Shown piece by piece: positions 1 to 7,399 of a stretch of DNA of 64,000 nucleotides. Position 1 is the first letter of the stretch. The number at the start of each line of letters is the position of its first letter. The notes beneath the pieces were generated by a model that was not told the origin of the DNA, searched no databases, and saw only the letters and a program-made list of their open reading frames with translations. Origin of the DNA: Mesorhizobium sp. Root554 (GTDB lineage Bacteria > Pseudomonadota > Alphaproteobacteria > Rhizobiales > Rhizobiaceae). The stretch is taken from positions 864,455 to 928,454 of the forward strand of contig NZ_LMGA01000001.1 of the NCBI RefSeq assembly GCF_001427025.1, in the 5' to 3' direction. The translations under genes and the position numbers were made by a program.

Positions 1-1
1 C

Positions 2-319
2 TTCTGCGAGGATTGCGGCAAGCCGCATCTGCCTCCCGGACCTGTCTGCCCGCATTGCTTTTCCGACCGGCTCGACTGGCGCGAGGTCTCGGGACGTGGC
101 GTCGTCACGACATGGGTCGTCGTCCACAAGGCCTGGTTCCCGGCCTTTGCCGAGGACATTCCCTACAATGTCGTGCAGGTCGAGTTGGAGGAGGGGCCGC
201 GCATCACTGCCAGCCTCGTCGGCGCAGGCGATCAGAAGCTGGACGTCGGCCAGAAGGTGGTCGCGGTCTTCGAGCCGGTCGATGAGGATTTGACGCTGCT
301 CAGGTTCAAGCCGGCCTAG
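2..319 (+). CDS. DUF35 zinc-ribbon/OB-fold acyl-CoA-associated protein (5' truncated by window edge)
   Basis: The reading frame enters from the left edge and ends at TAG 317-319, giving 105 C-terminal residues. A rubredoxin-like zinc ribbon opens the visible part, with two CxxC pairs (FCEDCGK and VCPHCF), followed by an OB-fold-like beta segment. This is the DUF35/DUF35_N arrangement. Family members are normally about 130-150 aa, so only a few dozen residues are missing. In many bacteria they sit beside a thiolase-like (SCP2/acetyl-CoA acetyltransferase) gene and form a complex with it; such a partner would lie left of the window and cannot be seen. The acyl-CoA dehydrogenase and CoA ligase downstream fit acyl-CoA catabolism. 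Family assignment is firm; the exact role is inferred. Confidence 0.8.
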   Translation, partial: FCEDCGKPHLPPGPVCPHCFSDRLDWREVSGRGVVTTWVVVHKAWFPAFAEDIPYNVVQVELEEGPRITASLVGAGDQKLDVGQKVVAVFEPVDEDLTLLRFKPA

Positions 320-341
320 AGGCGGCCGTTATCCAAGGAAG

Positions 342-379
342 AAAAAGGGCGCGGCAGCGAGTCTGCCCGCGCCCTTTTT
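342..379. terminator. Bidirectional rho-independent terminator
   Basis: A 13-bp perfect inverted repeat (342-354 with 367-379) carries an A-run on the left and a T-run on the right. It lies between two convergent genes, the DUF35 gene and the SMP-30 gene, so it can terminate transcription from both sides. Confidence 0.85.
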
Positions 380-382
380 GCG

Positions 383-1267
383 TCAGGAATAGAGCGCTTC
401 GGGCAGTCCGGCCACATCCGAGTCCATCGCCAGCAGCCCGCCGGAGAACGGTTCGGACGCGAGTTTCTCGGCGGGAAGGCGGAATCGGGCGGTGGTGACG
501 TACATGGTCTTCAGGTTCGGCCCGCCAAAGGTGACATGCGTCGGCTTGGTCACGCCGAGTTCGAGTGTCTGGTCGACCCTGCCGTCGGGCGTGAAGCGGA
601 TCAGGCAACCGCCATCGTAACGCGCATTCCACAGATAACCCGCGGCATCGACGCTGGAGCCGTCCACATCGCCCGGCAAACCCTTGGTGTCGGCAAACAG
701 ACGGCGATTGGAAATCGCGCCAGTGTCGACATCGTAGTCATGGGCGAAGATCAGATTGGTGTGGCTGTCGCCGAGGTAGAATGTCGCGCCATCCGGGCTC
801 CAGCAGATCGAGTTCGGCAGGAAGATGTCCTTGTCCTGCACGAGCTGCGTGCCTTTGGGGCCGCTGACCTGCCAAAGCCGGCCATTGGCGCCCGACAGCA
901 TCTTGTCCATGCTGGCGACGAGAAAGCGTCCGCGCGGATCAGTCCGCCCGTCGTTCAAAATGTTGTCCGGCCTGTCGCTTTCAGGATGCGAGAGACGGTG
1001 CAGGGCACCGTCGGTCGGGCTCCACAGCGCCATGCCGTTGCGGCCCGAAATCAAAACCTCTTGTGAATCGGTGATTGCGTAGGAGCCGAGCTTTTCCGGC
1101 GGCGTCCAGCTCTCTGTCGTCCCGGTTGCGGGATCGTAGGCATGAAAGGCCGGCTTCAGCACGTCGATCCACGTCAGCACCTTGCGCTCGGGATGCCACA
1201 ACGGCACTTCGCCCAAGACATCCTCGGTCTGTGCGACCAGCTTTATGTCCCCGGTCTTGATCGGCAT
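383..1267 (-). CDS. SMP-30/gluconolactonase/LRE family protein
   Basis: This 294-residue protein has the normal length for SMP-30/gluconolactonase/luciferin-regenerating enzymes, six-bladed beta-propellers that hydrolyse sugar lactones or related esters with a divalent metal. Visible family signatures are an acidic metal ligand near the N-terminus (LGEVPLWHP), the PNSICWSPDG blade motif and the DGSSVDAAGYLWNARYDGG segment. No signal peptide is seen, so it is probably cytoplasmic. The ATG at 1267 follows an AGGGAGA ribosome-binding site. It is transcribed alone, convergent with the DUF35 gene and divergent from the Liv-type operon, with a 268-bp gap in between that would hold both promoters. 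The substrate cannot be deduced; a lactone intermediate of the neighbouring catabolic block is possible. Confidence 0.82.
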   Translation of the reverse strand: MPIKTGDIKLVAQTEDVLGEVPLWHPERKVLTWIDVLKPAFHAYDPATGTTESWTPPEKLGSYAITDSQEVLISGRNGMALWSPTDGALHRLSHPESDRPDNILNDGRTDPRGRFLVASMDKMLSGANGRLWQVSGPKGTQLVQDKDIFLPNSICWSPDGATFYLGDSHTNLIFAHDYDVDTGAISNRRLFADTKGLPGDVDGSSVDAAGYLWNARYDGGCLIRFTPDGRVDQTLELGVTKPTHVTFGGPNLKTMYVTTARFRLPAEKLASEPFSGGLLAMDSDVAGLPEALYS

Positions 1268-1535
1268 GGGCTTCTCCCTTGGTGGCCTTCGCGGGGCCGT
1301 AGCAGCGATTTGACGGAATCCTTATTCGCTTGGCGGAAGCAGGTACCACTATAGCAGCTATGCGTATGGCCTGAATTGACGCGCGAGGGGCGGGGCTACC
1401 TACTAGGGCAACTTATCCGGTCGCCTTTCGGGCAGGCCGGACGCTGCGGCAGGATCAGGGAGGATCGCCGATGTCTCTTCGCCACCGGCTTGTTCAGCGC
1501 GCATCGCGTCGTGCCAGCCATGTCATGGACGTAGC

Positions 1536-2498
1536 ATGAGCGACAATCTCATCCTGCTTGAGAATTTCCTGCAGGCGCTCGCCGCCGGCCTGATGGTCGG
1601 CTGCCTGTATGGATTGATGTGCACGGGCCTCGGCATGATCTTCGGCATCATGCGCGTCATCAACTTCGCGCAGGGCGATCTGATGATGCTGGGCATGTAC
1701 GCCGCCTGGTACCTGTTCACCGGCTTCGGCGTTCTTGCCTTCCTCGGTCCGTACGCCGGCCCTGTCATTGCCGCGATGCTGGCTGGACCCATCCTCTACG
1801 TCGTCGGCTATTTCATGCATCAGTTTCTGGTTTCGCGGGTGACAGGCGTCAGCGTCGCGTCGAGCGACAACCAGGGCCACTACGCGCAGCTCATCCTGAC
1901 GCTCGGCATCGCGCTCATCCTGCAGAACGGCGGCCTGATCCTGTTCGGATCGGAGCCGAATTCGATCCGCACACCCATGTCCTCGAGCGCCTGGGAAGTC
2001 GGGCCGCTCGTTGGCGAATGGGTCAGTGTCTTCCTCAACAAGGCGCGTCTGGTCGGCGCCGTGGTGTCGATCCTGGTGGCCTTGGGCCTCTATGCCTTCG
2101 TCACCCGCACACGGCTCGGCAAGGCGCTGCGCGCTTCCGCCGACAACGTCGTGGCGGCGCAGTACATGGGTATCAACGTCGACCGGGCGCACCGCATCGC
2201 CTTCGGCATCGGCACCGCGATCACCGCTGTCGCCGGCGGACTGGTCGCCATGTACTATCCGTTCCAGCCCTATGTCGGCATCGAGTTCGTCATCGTCATG
2301 TATGCCGGTGTGGTGCTGGGCGGACTGGGCTCCATCACCGGCGCTTTCTGGGGCGGCATGACCATCGGCCTGGTGCAGCAGCTTTCGACGCTGATCCTGC
2401 CGATCCAGCTGCAGAACACGGCGATCTTCGTCGTCTTCCTCCTCGTCATTTTCTTCCGGCCCCAAGGCCTGTTCGGCAATAGCGTGGAGCGCGTGTGA
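1536..2498 (+). CDS. livH: Branched-chain-type ABC transporter permease (LivH family)
   Basis: A 320-aa inner-membrane permease of the LivH/BPD_transp_2 family, with about eight hydrophobic segments and the family hallmark VINFAQGDLMMLG near residue 45. It should form the translocation channel together with the LivM part of the next gene. It opens a four-gene operon (livH, livMG, livF, binding protein) and its stop codon overlaps the next start (TGATG). The start at 1536 has no strong Shine-Dalgarno sequence, but the N-terminus matches the family length. Liv-type importers take amino acids but also amides, urea, and aromatic or short-chain acids. The acyl-CoA genes nearby make a carboxylate or amide as likely as leucine, so the gene symbol marks the family, not a tested substrate. 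Confidence 0.88.
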   Translation: MSDNLILLENFLQALAAGLMVGCLYGLMCTGLGMIFGIMRVINFAQGDLMMLGMYAAWYLFTGFGVLAFLGPYAGPVIAAMLAGPILYVVGYFMHQFLVSRVTGVSVASSDNQGHYAQLILTLGIALILQNGGLILFGSEPNSIRTPMSSSAWEVGPLVGEWVSVFLNKARLVGAVVSILVALGLYAFVTRTRLGKALRASADNVVAAQYMGINVDRAHRIAFGIGTAITAVAGGLVAMYYPFQPYVGIEFVIVMYAGVVLGGLGSITGAFWGGMTIGLVQQLSTLILPIQLQNTAIFVVFLLVIFFRPQGLFGNSVERV

Positions 2499-4264
2499 TG
2501 GGCCGCGGTACCAGCTTCAAACGTTCCGCCGGCATACTGGCCGCCCTTTCCGCGGTTTACCTGCTGCTCGTCTTCATCGTTCCGGACCAGTATTACCAGT
2601 TGATGCTGACCTTGGTCGCCATCTGGGCGGTCATGGGCATCTCGTGGAACGTGCTGTCCGGTTATTCCGGCCTGGTGTCGTTCGGCCACGCGGCCTTCTT
2701 CGGCCTCGGCGCTTACACGGTGGCGCTCTCCTTGCTGCATTTCGGCCTGACGCCGTGGATCGGCATACCGCTGGCGGGCGTCGTCGGCGCGATAGCCGGC
2801 GTCCTTGTCGGCCTGCCGACCTTCCGGCTGCGCGGTCATTATTTCGCGCTCGCCATGCTCGCCTATCCGCTGGCGCTGCTCTACGTCTTCGAATGGCTGG
2901 GCTATCAGGAAGTCGCGCTGCCGATGCATCGCGAGAATCCCGCCGCCTTCATGCAGTTTTCCGATGGCCGCATCTATTCGGTGATCGCGCTGGTGCTGCT
3001 GATCGTCGCGATCCTCATCTCGCGCTGGATCGAGACCACCCGCTTCGGCATGGCGCTGCTTGCCATCAAGCAGAACGAACTGGCGGCCGAAGCGGCGGGC
3101 ATCGAGACCCGCAAGTGGAAGCTCAAGGCCATCGCCATATCCGGCGCGATCGCCGGCGCCATAGGCGGCTTCTATGCGGTGATCCTCATCGTGGTGACGC
3201 CGGCCAGCGTGTTCTCCATGCTGACATCGGCGCAGGCGCTCATCATGGCGCTGTTCGGCGGCATCGGCACCGTCTGGGGTCCCGTCATCGGCGCGGCGAT
3301 CCTCATCCCCTTGTCCGAGACGCTCCATGCCGAACTCGGCAATGTGCTGCCTGGCATCCAGGGCGTGGTGTTCGGCGTCGCCATCGTGCTGGTCATCCTG
3401 CTGGCGCCGGAAGGCATCTTCTGGAAAGTCCGCGATCTTCTCGGGCGCGATGACAAGGACCAAAAGCCCGGCGATGTGGAGACTGTTTTCTCCGATCCCG
3501 GAGAACTGATCGAGCGTCCGGAGATCATGTCCGGCAGGACTATCCTCGAAGTCCGCGACCTGTCGAAGAATTTCGGTGGTCTCAAGGCACTGCAGAACGT
3601 GTCGTTCAAGGTGCCGGAAGGCGCGGTCGTCGGAATTATCGGACCGAACGGCGCTGGCAAGACCACCCTGTTCAACCTTCTCAATGGCTTTGTCACGCCA
3701 AGCACCGGCGAGGTGACGCTCGAAGGCCAGAACCTGATCGGTCTCCAGCCAAGCGGCGTCTGCAAGCTGGGGGTAGGGCGCACGTTCCAGGTCGCCCGCC
3801 CGTTCGCCCGGCTGTCCGTGCTCGATAACGTCCTTGTCGGCGCATATGTGCGGGCAGACGACGACGAGACGGCCTTCCGGCACGCCCGCGAGGCCCTGGC
3901 TCTGGTCGGCATGGAAGCCGACGCGGATCGCCCGGCTGGCGGGCTGCCGAGCAAGGAGCAGCGGCTGATGGAGCTGGCGCGCGCGCTGGCCGGCAAGCCG
4001 AAGATCCTGTTCCTCGACGAAATCCTCGCCGGGTTGGGCTCGAGCGAAATCAACGACGTAATCGTCGTGCTTCGCAAGCTGACCGAGTCCGGCATCACCA
4101 TATTGATTATCGAGCACACGATGCAGGCCATGCTGCGGCTGGCCGACCACTTCATCGTCCTCGACCACGGGGCCCTGCTCGGCGAGGGCAAGCCGCGCGA
4201 CATGATGCGCGATCCCAAGGTCATCGAAGCTTATCTCGGCAAAAGGTGGCGCGAACGTGCTTGA
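2498..4264 (+). CDS. Fused branched-chain-type ABC permease (LivM) and ATP-binding protein (LivG)
   Basis: A 588-aa fusion of two subunits that are usually separate. Residues about 1-310 are a LivM permease (SGYSGLVSFGHAAFFGLG motif, about nine membrane segments). After an acidic linker of some 30 residues, a LivG ATPase begins near residue 344. Walker A (GPNGAGKT) is at 382-389, Walker B is LFLDEILAGLG and the switch histidine is in IEHTMQ. The ABC signature is unusual: where LivG proteins normally have a Gly-containing LSxGQ-like motif, this reads LPSKEQ (483-488), without the glycine. The partner LivF has a canonical LSGGQ. ATG 2498 overlaps the livH stop; GTG 2495 in the same frame is an alternative. 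An ATG at 3527, at the domain junction, could permit internal initiation of LivG alone. Confidence 0.87.
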   Translation: MGRGTSFKRSAGILAALSAVYLLLVFIVPDQYYQLMLTLVAIWAVMGISWNVLSGYSGLVSFGHAAFFGLGAYTVALSLLHFGLTPWIGIPLAGVVGAIAGVLVGLPTFRLRGHYFALAMLAYPLALLYVFEWLGYQEVALPMHRENPAAFMQFSDGRIYSVIALVLLIVAILISRWIETTRFGMALLAIKQNELAAEAAGIETRKWKLKAIAISGAIAGAIGGFYAVILIVVTPASVFSMLTSAQALIMALFGGIGTVWGPVIGAAILIPLSETLHAELGNVLPGIQGVVFGVAIVLVILLAPEGIFWKVRDLLGRDDKDQKPGDVETVFSDPGELIERPEIMSGRTILEVRDLSKNFGGLKALQNVSFKVPEGAVVGIIGPNGAGKTTLFNLLNGFVTPSTGEVTLEGQNLIGLQPSGVCKLGVGRTFQVARPFARLSVLDNVLVGAYVRADDDETAFRHAREALALVGMEADADRPAGGLPSKEQRLMELARALAGKPKILFLDEILAGLGSSEINDVIVVLRKLTESGITILIIEHTMQAMLRLADHFIVLDHGALLGEGKPRDMMRDPKVIEAYLGKRWRERA

Positions 4265-4964
4265 GATCAGGGACCTCCATGTTGCCTACGGCGGCGTATC
4301 GGCGCTCAACGGCATATCGCTGACCGTCAACAGCGGCGACTTCGTTTCCATCGTCGGCCCCAACGGCGCCGGCAAGACGACGCTGTTCAAATCCATATCC
4401 GGCTCGGTGCCGGTGCGGTCCGGTGCGATCACTTTCGAAGGCCGCGACCTCAACGCCGTTCCGGCGCATGAACGTCCGCATCTGGGCATCGCCCACGTTC
4501 CGGAAGGGCGGCAGGTTTTTCCAAATCTGACGGTCGAGGAAAACCTCGAGATGGGCGCCTACACCGAGGCTGGCCAGAAGCACTGGAAGGACAATCTCGA
4601 CTATGTCCTCAAGCTGTTTCCGATCCTGGGCGAAAGGCGTCTGCAGCAGGCGGGCACGCTTTCCGGCGGCCAGCAGCAGATGGTCGCCATTGCGCGCGGA
4701 CTGGCCTCGTCGCCGAAGCTTCTGATGCTCGACGAGCCGTCGATGGGTCTGGCTCCGGCGGTCGCCGATTCGATCTTCGAGGCGATCGTCGAAATCCGCA
4801 AGGCGCGCAACCTGACGGTCCTGCTGGTCGAGCAGCGCGCCGTCGAGGCGCTCGAAAGCTGCGACCGCGGTTACGTCATTGAAACCGGTCGGGTGGTGCT
4901 GGAAGGCGCCCAGACTGAATTGCTTTCCGACGACAGGGTCCGCAAGGCCTATCTCGGCATCTAA
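4257..4964 (+). CDS. livF: Branched-chain-type ABC transporter ATP-binding protein (LivF family)
   Basis: A 235-aa ATPase with Walker A (GPNGAGKT), canonical signature LSGGQQQMVAIARGL, Walker B (LLMLDEPSMGLAP) and an EQ-type switch region (VEQRAVEAL). Length and motifs are typical of LivF. It begins at GTG 4257, inside the last codons of the fused livMG gene (8-bp overlap), so translational coupling is likely. It should pair with the LivG half of the fusion at the cytoplasmic face. Because the LivG signature is degenerate, only one of the two composite ATP sites of this heterodimer looks fully canonical. Confidence 0.9.
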   Translation: MLEIRDLHVAYGGVSALNGISLTVNSGDFVSIVGPNGAGKTTLFKSISGSVPVRSGAITFEGRDLNAVPAHERPHLGIAHVPEGRQVFPNLTVEENLEMGAYTEAGQKHWKDNLDYVLKLFPILGERRLQQAGTLSGGQQQMVAIARGLASSPKLLMLDEPSMGLAPAVADSIFEAIVEIRKARNLTVLLVEQRAVEALESCDRGYVIETGRVVLEGAQTELLSDDRVRKAYLGI

Positions 4965-4996
4965 GACGACCACGAAACATTCGGGAGGAATATAGA

Positions 4997-6235
4997 ATGG
5001 TTACACGCAGAAGAGTTCTCATGACCGGCGTCGCGGCGCTCGCAATGTCGGCTGTTTCCTATGGGTCGGTCTTCGCCCAGGCGAACCCGGCCGAGGTCAA
5101 GGTGGCGCTGATCGCACCGATGTCCGGCCCCTGGGCGCGCCAGGGCGAATTGATGAAGAAGGGCGCCGAACTGGCCATCAAGGACATCAACGCAGCCGGA
5201 GGCGTCGAAAAGCTCGGCGGCGCCAAGATGAAGCTGATGATCTTCGATGCCGGCGACACGACCGAAAAGGCAAAGAACGCCGCCCAGCGCATGGTCTCGC
5301 AGGAGCCGGATCTGGTCGGTGTTTCAGGCGCCTGGCTGTCGTCCTTCACGCTGTCGGTCTCGGAAGTGACCGAGCGCGCCGAACTGCCGATGGTGACGCT
5401 GTCCTATTCCGACCAGATCACCTCGCGCGGCTTCAAATACATCTTCCAGATGCCGCCGACGGGTGTGAAGCAGGCGGAAGACGCACTGCCGGCGCTGATG
5501 GAAGTGGCGCAGAAGGCGACCGGCAAGAAGCCGACCAAGACCGGCATCGTTTCCGACAACACGGCTTCCTCGGTCAGCTTCGCCAAGCCGATGCGCGAGG
5601 GCGGATTGAAGGCAATGGGCATCGACCTTCTGTTCGATGAAACCTTCACGCCTCCTCTGGCCGACGCCACCGCGCTGATCCAGCAGGCGCGTTCGAAGCG
5701 GCCTGAGTTTCTCATCATGCTGGGCACCTCGGTGCCGGACGACAAGCTGATGCTGGAGAAGGTCAACGAGTTCAATCTCGGCGGCGGCCGCATGCCGATC
5801 ATCTCGAGCGGCGCTCACATCGGCGCACCGGAGCTTCTGAAGAATATCGGTCCCGACCTGCTCGAGGGCGTGATGTCGGTCGTCGGCAATTGGGGCGCCA
5901 AGGGTCAGGAAGAAATCATCCAGCGTTTCAAGACCGAAACCGGCGAACCCTGGATGACGCAGGACTCCATCAGCGCCTATGGCGACATGTGGCTGTTCAA
6001 GCAGGCGCTGGAAGACGCCGGCAAGGCCGACAAGAAGGCGGTGGGCGAGGCCCTGCGCAAGATGGACACGACCGAAGGTCCGGCCAAGTATTATCCCGGC
6101 GGTCACATCAAGTTCGACGAGGCCGGCCACAACGTCAATGCCAAGCTGATTATCGTGCAGTGGCAGGGCGGCGAACCGAAGCCGATCTATCCGCCGGAAT
6201 CGGCGCTGGCCGAGCCGGTCTGGCCGACGAACTGA
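4997..6235 (+). CDS. Periplasmic substrate-binding protein of Liv-type ABC importer
   Basis: A 412-aa protein whose N-terminus carries a basic RRR stretch, a hydrophobic core and an FAQA cleavage site, i.e. a Sec or possibly Tat signal peptide. The mature part is a type I periplasmic-binding fold (VALIAPMSGPWARQGELMKKGAELA is the usual opening of Peripla_BP_6 proteins). It delivers ligand to LivH/LivMG/LivF encoded immediately upstream. ATG 4997 has a strong GGGAGGA site. It is the last gene of the operon and is followed by a terminator at 6263. The ligand is not identifiable; this group includes amide, urea, aromatic-acid and amino-acid binders. The divergent catabolic genes suggest a carboxylate, but that is inference. 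Confidence 0.87.
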   Translation: MVTRRRVLMTGVAALAMSAVSYGSVFAQANPAEVKVALIAPMSGPWARQGELMKKGAELAIKDINAAGGVEKLGGAKMKLMIFDAGDTTEKAKNAAQRMVSQEPDLVGVSGAWLSSFTLSVSEVTERAELPMVTLSYSDQITSRGFKYIFQMPPTGVKQAEDALPALMEVAQKATGKKPTKTGIVSDNTASSVSFAKPMREGGLKAMGIDLLFDETFTPPLADATALIQQARSKRPEFLIMLGTSVPDDKLMLEKVNEFNLGGGRMPIISSGAHIGAPELLKNIGPDLLEGVMSVVGNWGAKGQEEIIQRFKTETGEPWMTQDSISAYGDMWLFKQALEDAGKADKKAVGEALRKMDTTEGPAKYYPGGHIKFDEAGHNVNAKLIIVQWQGGEPKPIYPPESALAEPVWPTN

Positions 6236-6262
6236 TAGGCAGTCCGACTCCCAGGACAACCG

Positions 6263-6292
6263 CCCGCGGCCAGCGATGGCCGCGGGTTTTTC
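6263..6292 (+). terminator. Rho-independent terminator of the first Liv-type operon
   Basis: A 10-bp perfect inverted repeat (6263-6272 with 6277-6286) with a 4-nt loop is followed by five T, 28 bp after the binding-protein stop codon. Confidence 0.85.
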
Positions 6293-6322
6293 TTTGAGAG
6301 ACGAGTGGTTGCCGGGCAATAG

Positions 6323-6350
6323 AAAAGGCCGCCCTCCCAGGCGGCCTTTT
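6323..6350 (-). terminator. Rho-independent terminator, probably serving the minus-strand dehydrogenase operon
   Basis: An 11-bp perfect inverted repeat (6323-6333 with 6340-6350), flanked by an A-run on one side and a T-run on the other, lies 21 bp beyond the stop of the Ldh2-type gene. It can work in both directions. Confidence 0.8.
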
Positions 6351-6371
6351 GGATAGTTCCGGCAGCCTGTT

Positions 6372-7361
6372 TCAGGCGGCGTTGAGGATTGCCTGGATGC
6401 CGGCATGGACTGTGTCCGGCATTTCGATGTAGCCGCGTTCGATGGCTGCGGCGCGGTCGGCGCGGGAGCGGTCGAACGGCATCCGCACTGGCTCGCCGCC
6501 CTCGACCGGCCGGGTCGAGCGAACGGCTTCGGCATAGCTTGAAATCTCGGCCTTGAAGGCGTCCGTATCGGTCAGGATGTCGGGCCGGATGGCGACGATG
6601 AGATAGCCGAATTCGCGCAGTTCGCCGGGGATCATCGGCGATCCCGCCAGCATGCCGAGCATCTGCACCACCATGGCCAGACCCGAGCCGCGATGGCCGC
6701 CCCACGGCGCGAAGGCGCCTTGCAAGGCCGCGTCTGGATCGTTGGTCGGCTTGCCGTCAGGCCCGAAAGCCATGCCGGGCGACAATTGCTGCCCTAGCCG
6801 CCGCGCCAGCACGACCTGCGCATGGATGATCGCCGAGGTTCCGATGTCCCAGATCACCGGCTCGCCCTTGCTGGGAAAGCCGAAGCAGATGGGGTTGGTG
6901 CCGAAGCGCCCCTCCGTGCCGCCATGCGGCGCCACCCAGGGTGAGGCGTTCGACGCGATCATGGTGACGAGGTCGTGTTCGGCCGCCATCTCGGCGTAGT
7001 AGGACAGCATGCCGGTGTACCAGGTGTCGCTGGCGCCGACGATGGCGATGCCGCCGGCCTTGGCCTTCTCGATGGCGATCTCGGTCGCCCGCTGCGCCAC
7101 GATGTAGCCGAGCTTGTCGGCGCCATCGAGCCGCGCCGACACCGGCGTTTCCCTGAGCACTGTGATCGGCCTGGTCGAACGGCCCTGCTTTTCAAGCCGC
7201 TCCGAGATCGAGATCATGCGGGCAAAGCCCGCATAGTCGAGACCGCGCAACTCGCTGTCCATCAGGTGGCCGGCGGCGATACGCGCCTCGTCCGCGGTGC
7301 AGCCCAGTTTCGTCATGACCTTTTCGGCCAGCGTGTAGGCGTCGGCGACGGGAAGTCGCAT
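6372..7361 (-). CDS. Ldh2/MDH2-family (malate/L-lactate/ureidoglycolate dehydrogenase) oxidoreductase
   Basis: A 329-aa protein of the NAD(P)-dependent Ldh2/MDH2 family, which reduces 2-oxo acids or oxidises 2-hydroxy acids (malate, sulfolactate, ureidoglycolate) and includes cyclic-imine reductases. Family landmarks are ELRG near residue 37, GTNPICFGFP in the middle and GGHRGSGLAMVVQML toward the C-terminus. Members normally have a His in an RGHxSHG-type motif near the N-terminus; here the segment reads ELRGLDYAGFAR (residues 37-48), so Tyr43-Ala44 replace Ser-His. The catalytic chemistry or substrate may therefore differ. ATG 7361 has an AGGAGGAGG site. It is downstream of the acyl-CoA dehydrogenase (38 bp) in one operon, divergent from the LysR regulator. 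Substrate unknown. Confidence 0.83.
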   Translation of the reverse strand: MRLPVADAYTLAEKVMTKLGCTADEARIAAGHLMDSELRGLDYAGFARMISISERLEKQGRSTRPITVLRETPVSARLDGADKLGYIVAQRATEIAIEKAKAGGIAIVGASDTWYTGMLSYYAEMAAEHDLVTMIASNASPWVAPHGGTEGRFGTNPICFGFPSKGEPVIWDIGTSAIIHAQVVLARRLGQQLSPGMAFGPDGKPTNDPDAALQGAFAPWGGHRGSGLAMVVQMLGMLAGSPMIPGELREFGYLIVAIRPDILTDTDAFKAEISSYAEAVRSTRPVEGGEPVRMPFDRSRADRAAAIERGYIEMPDTVHAGIQAILNAA

Positions 7362-7399
7362 GGTTTCCTCCTCCTTTGTGATGATCCGGTCGCCGCTGC

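Noticed and set aside
1494..4168. Long minus-strand open frames opposite the Liv-type genes (up to 632 codons)
   Set aside because: They are shadows of GC-rich codon use; their translations are low-complexity and rich in His, Arg, Asp and Gln, while the plus strand encodes clear transporter domains.
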